The notes under the pieces are model-generated. The model searched no databases. It saw only the letters and a program-made list of their open reading frames with translations, and was not told the DNA's origin. Below are positions 60,372 to 64,000 of a stretch of 64,000 nt of DNA, in pieces. Source of the DNA: Myxococcus stipitatus DSM 14675 (GTDB lineage: Bacteria; Myxococcota; Myxococcia; Myxococcales; Myxococcaceae); assembly GCF_000331735.1 (NCBI RefSeq), contig NC_020126.1, forward strand, positions 9,055,501-9,119,500. The letters run 5' to 3'. The position numbers and the translations under genes were made by a program. Positions within the stretch are counted from its first letter, which is position 1, and every line of letters starts with the position of its first letter.

Positions 60372-62339
60372 ATGTCGATGCGAGAGACGAAGCAGGGCGA
60401 GCCACGCCGGCCGCGCAAGGACTTCAGCGAGACCGCGTGCGAGGCACGCAACAACGAGGTGGTGCAGCGCACCGCGCGCTCGCGGGCCGCACCGGAGCTC
60501 TTCGGCCCCGCCGACCAGCTCCAGGTCCCCGACTTCCTCACCGCCATCGTCCCGCTGGAGCCCGTGCCGGAGCCCTCCTGGCGCCCGGGCATGGGCGCGA
60601 TTCCCTACGACGGCGGCACCACCTTCCGGGTCTGGGCGCCCTATGCGCAGCGGGTGCAGGTGGTGGGCGACTTCAGCCATTGGCACGCGGTGGAGCTCGC
60701 CCGCGAGCCGTCGGGCAACTTCTCGCGAGACATCGCCAGCGCGGGCAACGGACAGCAGTACCAGTTCATCATCCAGGGCCGCTATGGCGACTGGCGCTGG
60801 CGCAATGACCCGCGCGCCTCCGACGTGACGCACTCCACGGGCAACAGCGTCATCCTGGACCACCGGGACTTCGTCTGGCGCTTCGACGGACTGTTCCAGA
60901 TGCCGGCGCCGCACGAGGCCGTCATCTACGAGCTGCACATCGGCACGTTCAACGACTCGCCGGGCTGGGGGCCGGGCCATTGGCTGAGCGCCATCGACAA
61001 GCTCGACTACCTGCGGGAGCTGGGCGTCAACCTGGTGGAGCTGATGCCGTCGGCCGAGTTCGCCGGTGACTTCTCCTGGGGCTACAACCCCACCTTCCCC
61101 TTCGCGCCGGAGAGCGCGTACGGCACCCCCAACGACTTGAAGCGCTTCGTGGACGAGGCGCATCGACGCGGCATCGGCGTCATCATGGACGTCGTCTACA
61201 ACCACCTGGGCCCCAGCGACCTGCCGCACTGGGACTTCGACGGGGAGACGCTGGGCCGGGGCGGCGTGTACTTCTATCCGGACTGGCGCGCGAGCACGCC
61301 GTGGGGCGACACGCGCCCGGACTACGGCCGCTCCGAGGTGCGCGACTACCTGCGCGACAACGCCCTCATGTGGCTGCGCGAGTACCACATGGATGGGCTG
61401 CGCGTGGACGCGACGAAGGAGATTCGCACCGCCAGCGGCGTGGACAATCCCGCGGGTTGGGAGCTCTTGCGCTCGCTCACCGAGGCGGTGAAGCGCGAGT
61501 TCCCGTGGAAGCTCCTCATCGCCGAGGACATGGCGGCCAACCCCGCTGTCACCCACCCGCAGGGAGCGGGCTTCGATGCGCAGTGGGACGCGGCCTTCGT
61601 GCACCCGATGCGCGCCGCGCTCATCGCGCCCTTCGACGAGTGGCGCGACCTGAACGCCGTCCGCGACGCGCTGACCTTCCGCTACAACGGCCGGAGCACG
61701 CAGCGCATCGTCTACACGGAGAGCCACGACGAGGTGGCCAACGGCCGCAGCCGACTTCCCACGGAGGTCTCCCCGTACAACCCCGGTGACGTGCTCGCGA
61801 AGAAGAAGGCCCTGCTGGGCACGGTGCTGACGCTCACCGCGCCGGGCATCCCCATGCTCTTCATGGGGCAGGAGTTCCTGGAGGACGGGCACTTCGACGA
61901 CGGCGAGCCGCTCGACTGGGGCAAGGCCGGGTGGTTCGGCGGAATCCTCCAGGCCCACCGGGACCTCATCCGGCTGCGCCGCAACTGGCACGACACCACC
62001 GCGGGCCTGCGCGGCGAGCACGTCCACGTCTTCCACCTCAACCACGACGACAAGGTGCTGGCCTTCCACCGCTGGGAGGACGGCGGGCCGGGTGACGACG
62101 TGGTGGTCATCGTGAACCTGGGCCACCGCGCCTTCTCCGGGTACGCGCTGGGCCTGCCCTCGGATGGCCCGTGGCGGGTGCGCTTCAACGGGGACTGGCA
62201 GGGCTACTCGCCGGACTTCAGCGGCACCTCCGTCCAGGACGTCTGGGGGGAATGGAGCGGACGGGATGGCATGCCCGCGAGCGGCCAGTTATCTCTAGGG
62301 GCATACAGCGCGGTCATCCTCTCGAAGGACCGCGGCTGA
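60372..62339 (+). CDS. GH13 alpha-glucan enzyme (branching-enzyme/alpha-amylase family)
   Basis: The product is 655 residues from the ATG at 60372, preceded by GGGGGG. An N-terminal CBM48-like beta domain (about 75-160: TTFRVWAPYAQRVQVVGDFS) precedes the (beta/alpha)8 barrel. Catalytic blocks are GLRVDATKEI (nucleophile Asp), LLIAEDM (acid-base Glu) and TESHDEVANG (His-Asp). DVVYNHLGP is region I. A C-terminal beta domain ends it. It resembles GlgB/TreZ-like enzymes; which one is not certain. Together with malQ it points to alpha-glucan (glycogen or trehalose) metabolism. Confidence 0.88.
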   Translation: MSMRETKQGEPRRPRKDFSETACEARNNEVVQRTARSRAAPELFGPADQLQVPDFLTAIVPLEPVPEPSWRPGMGAIPYDGGTTFRVWAPYAQRVQVVGDFSHWHAVELAREPSGNFSRDIASAGNGQQYQFIIQGRYGDWRWRNDPRASDVTHSTGNSVILDHRDFVWRFDGLFQMPAPHEAVIYELHIGTFNDSPGWGPGHWLSAIDKLDYLRELGVNLVELMPSAEFAGDFSWGYNPTFPFAPESAYGTPNDLKRFVDEAHRRGIGVIMDVVYNHLGPSDLPHWDFDGETLGRGGVYFYPDWRASTPWGDTRPDYGRSEVRDYLRDNALMWLREYHMDGLRVDATKEIRTASGVDNPAGWELLRSLTEAVKREFPWKLLIAEDMAANPAVTHPQGAGFDAQWDAAFVHPMRAALIAPFDEWRDLNAVRDALTFRYNGRSTQRIVYTESHDEVANGRSRLPTEVSPYNPGDVLAKKKALLGTVLTLTAPGIPMLFMGQEFLEDGHFDDGEPLDWGKAGWFGGILQAHRDLIRLRRNWHDTTAGLRGEHVHVFHLNHDDKVLAFHRWEDGGPGDDVVVIVNLGHRAFSGYALGLPSDGPWRVRFNGDWQGYSPDFSGTSVQDVWGEWSGRDGMPASGQLSLGAYSAVILSKDRG

Positions 62340-62351
62340 CCCGGCACTGCC

Positions 62352-63179
62352 ATGCTGCTCGCCCGCCCCACCGACCTCGCGCCCCGCGCCCCCTGGCCCG
62401 ACATGCCGCTGGTGGTGTGGCCCGCGGCGCTCGCGCTCTGGGGCCCGGGCGAGATGTCGTCGAAGCACGCGCACCACGCGATTCACCTGATGTTCCGGCG
62501 CGAGGGCACGCTGTCGGTCCGCGTGGGCGCGGCGAAGGCGGACACGCGCGCCGCGGGGGTGCTCGTGGGGCCGGACGTCACCCACACCGTGGATGCACGC
62601 GGCGGCGAGGTGCTCCTGCTCTTCGTCGAGCCGGAGAGCCAGGACGGCCTCCGGCTGCGGGCCTCGCTCACGGGCGAGCTTCGCCTCTTCGATGAAGCCG
62701 AGCGAGACACCCTGCTCGCCAGCCTGCCCCGGGAGGGCCCCCTGCCTCACGCGGCCATGGGGCCCTGGATGGAGTCCACGCTCGCGGCCCTGGCGGGCGC
62801 CACCGTGGCCACGCCGCCCCCCATGCATCCGCGCGTGCGCAAGCTGCTGCGCCACCTGCGCGCGGAGCCCGCACCGGAGGACACGTCGCTGGAGTCGCTG
62901 TCCCAGGTGGCGGGGCTGTCCTCGGGGCGGCTGATGCATGTCTTCACCGAGTCCACGGGTGTCCCGCTGCGCCCCTACCTGCTCTGGCTGAAGCTCCAGC
63001 GCGCGGCGGGGGCCATCGCCGCGGGGCGCTCGTTGGGAGAGGCCGCCCATGCGGCGGGCTTCTCCGACGCGGCGCACCTCACGCGCACCTTCCAGCGCAT
63101 GTTCGGCACCGCGCCCTCGCTGCTTCAACGTCGCAGCCAGTTCGTTCAAGCCCAGGCAGGCACCTCCGAAGCATCTTGA
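62352..63179 (+). CDS. AraC-family transcriptional regulator
   Basis: The product is 275 residues. The N-terminal half is a cupin-like sensor (HAHHAIHLMFRREGTLSVRV). The C-terminal ~100 residues carry two helix-turn-helices: LESLSQVAGLSSGRLMHVFT and SLGEAAHAAGFSDAAHLTRT, followed by FQRMFGTAPS. The latter matches the AraC F-S-D-x-x-H-x-x-R-x-F-x-x-x-x-G-x-x-P signature. It starts 12 bp after the GH13 gene and 55 bp before a DoxX-like gene, which may be its target. Confidence 0.9.
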   Translation: MLLARPTDLAPRAPWPDMPLVVWPAALALWGPGEMSSKHAHHAIHLMFRREGTLSVRVGAAKADTRAAGVLVGPDVTHTVDARGGEVLLLFVEPESQDGLRLRASLTGELRLFDEAERDTLLASLPREGPLPHAAMGPWMESTLAALAGATVATPPPMHPRVRKLLRHLRAEPAPEDTSLESLSQVAGLSSGRLMHVFTESTGVPLRPYLLWLKLQRAAGAIAAGRSLGEAAHAAGFSDAAHLTRTFQRMFGTAPSLLQRRSQFVQAQAGTSEAS

Positions 63180-63234
63180 GCCGTGTCAGCGTCGGGAGGG
63201 ATGGACCCTTCCGACCCGCTCGAGGTCCTTCGTC

Positions 63235-63717
63235 ATGTCCTTCGCGCTCGTGCTCCTCAGCATCTTCCTGGTGCTCCACCTCCCCCCGCTGCGCCGCCGT
63301 CCCTCGCTGTCCACCCCCGTCCTCCGCGCCGCGATGGCCTCGGGGCTCTTCTTCATCGGCGCGGGCGTCATGCACTTCGTCATGCCCGAGCGCTACGACG
63401 CCCTGATTCCGCCGCAGCTCCCGTGGCCGCGCTTCTGGACGCTGCTGTCGGGCGTGGTGGAGGTCGCGGGCGGGGTGGGGATGCTGTCCGTCAGGACGCG
63501 GAAGCTCGCGGCCGTGGGGCTCATCGGGCTGCTCCTGGCCATCCTCCCGGCCAACATCCACGAGGCGATGGCGAACCAGGCGTCCCATGTCCTGCCCTTC
63601 CCGGACTGGTACTTCTGGGTGCGCATCCCCTTCCAGCTCGTCTACGTGGCGTGGGTGACGTGGGCTGGTGGACTGTGGCCGGCCAGAACGCGTGCGAGCG
63701 AGCCGCTCCCTGGTTAG
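63235..63717 (+). CDS. DoxX-like integral membrane protein
   Basis: The product is 160 residues from the ATG at 63235. Four hydrophobic segments are visible: FALVLLSIFLVLHLPPL, GLFFIGAGVMHFVMPERYDA, AAVGLIGLLLAILPANIHEA and a last one near FQLVYVAWVTWAGGLW. MHFVMPERYDALIPPQLPW and the N-I-H-E-A-M segment are typical of the DoxX superfamily. The role is unknown, perhaps redox or membrane homeostasis. It lies after the AraC gene and 12 bp before the aldo/keto reductase. Confidence 0.82.
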   Translation: MSFALVLLSIFLVLHLPPLRRRPSLSTPVLRAAMASGLFFIGAGVMHFVMPERYDALIPPQLPWPRFWTLLSGVVEVAGGVGMLSVRTRKLAAVGLIGLLLAILPANIHEAMANQASHVLPFPDWYFWVRIPFQLVYVAWVTWAGGLWPARTRASEPLPG

Positions 63718-63729
63718 GCTCGCCGCCCC

Positions 63730-64000
63730 ATGCACTTCCGTCATCTTGGCCGCAGCGGTCTGGCAGTCAGTGAGATCTCCTTCGGCAACTGGCTCACCCA
63801 TGGCTCGCAGGTCGAGGAGGAGGCGGCGCTCGCGTGCGTGAAGGCCGCGCAGGACGTGGGCATCACCACGTTCGACACGGCGGACGTCTACGCGGGCACC
63901 CGCGCGGAGGCCGTGCTGGGGCGCGCGCTGAAGGGCCAGCGCCGCGCCGGCTATGAGCTGTTCACCAAGGTGTACTGGCCCACGGGCCCGGGGAAGAACG
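63730..64000 (+). CDS. Aldo/keto reductase, N-terminal part (cut by window edge)
   Basis: Ninety codons are visible. RHLGRSGLAVSEISFGNWLT and GITTFDTADVYAGTRAEAVL match the AKR family, including the catalytic Asp and Tyr of the D-T-A-D-x-Y block. LKGQRRAGYELFTKVYWPTG follows (the catalytic Lys region). These enzymes reduce carbonyls with NADPH; the Kv-beta/YghZ-like group is the closest in style. It probably belongs with the preceding DoxX gene. Confidence 0.9.
   Translation, partial: MHFRHLGRSGLAVSEISFGNWLTHGSQVEEEAALACVKAAQDVGITTFDTADVYAGTRAEAVLGRALKGQRRAGYELFTKVYWPTGPGKN

Overview
The window is about 64 kb of dense, high-GC bacterial chromosome. It most likely comes from a myxobacterium of the Myxococcaceae (Myxococcus, Corallococcus or Pyxidicoccus type). 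The evidence is the extreme third-position GC, many lipoproteins with Cys-rich CGDDGCGG repeats, a MYXO-CTERM-like C-terminal tail, a double-CXXCG protein of the Myxococcus paralogous family, a sigma-54 enhancer-binding regulator, and a Ser/Thr kinase carrying extra sensor domains. I see no rRNA, tRNA, CRISPR array or intact insertion sequence. Both ends cut through genes: a PLP-dependent decarboxylase on the left and an aldo/keto reductase on the right.

Region 1 (1-9.3 kb) is the accessory-looking part. A sigma-54-dependent regulator (2290-3885, minus) faces a small NTF2-like/DUF1348 gene (4047-4457). A 16-bp palindrome and a good -24/-12 promoter lie between them. About 3 kb away the same block recurs in decay (6845-7606). 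There the regulator is reduced to its first ~75 codons with a stop at codon 53, the palindrome is perfect, the sigma-54 promoter has been removed by a deletion, and the DUF1348 gene is still intact. Between the copies lie a Cys-rich FG-GAP lipoprotein and a DUF1254/DUF1214 gene fragment.

Region 2 (8.8-15.4 kb) holds a MarR regulator divergent from a probable metal-efflux operon: a TlpA-like lipoprotein, a small Cys-rich exported protein, a protein with two C-x-H...C-x2-C motifs, an RND adaptor with four more of these motifs, and a CzcA/CusA-type RND pump. Region 3 (15.4-30 kb) carries a kinase-PEGA-TonB fusion, a MYXO-CTERM polysaccharide-lyase-like protein, AstA, a transglutaminase-like protein, a chemoreceptor fused to a solute-binding protein, a large lipoprotein, a DedA protein and several uncharacterised proteins, one with a zinc ribbon and an L7/L12-like domain.

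Region 4 (30-46.3 kb) contains an mpg-ECF sigma-anti-sigma-rlmN cluster, malQ, a TamA/TamB pair for outer-membrane assembly, surface lipoproteins and a GT39-type membrane glycosyltransferase. A gene-free stretch (46.26-46.90 kb) holds three copies of a ~59-bp hairpin repeat just upstream of an orphan double-CXXCG gene.

Region 5 (47.7-60.1 kb, minus) is a single tightly coupled eight-gene MoxR/DUF58/VWA operon with an ABC-2 transporter embedded in it. Most of its gene junctions are 4-nt ATGA, GTGA or TTGA overlaps. Region 6 (60.4-64 kb, plus) has a GH13 glucan enzyme, an AraC regulator, a DoxX-like membrane protein and the start of an aldo/keto reductase.

All functional calls come from reading motifs by eye; no database search was possible.
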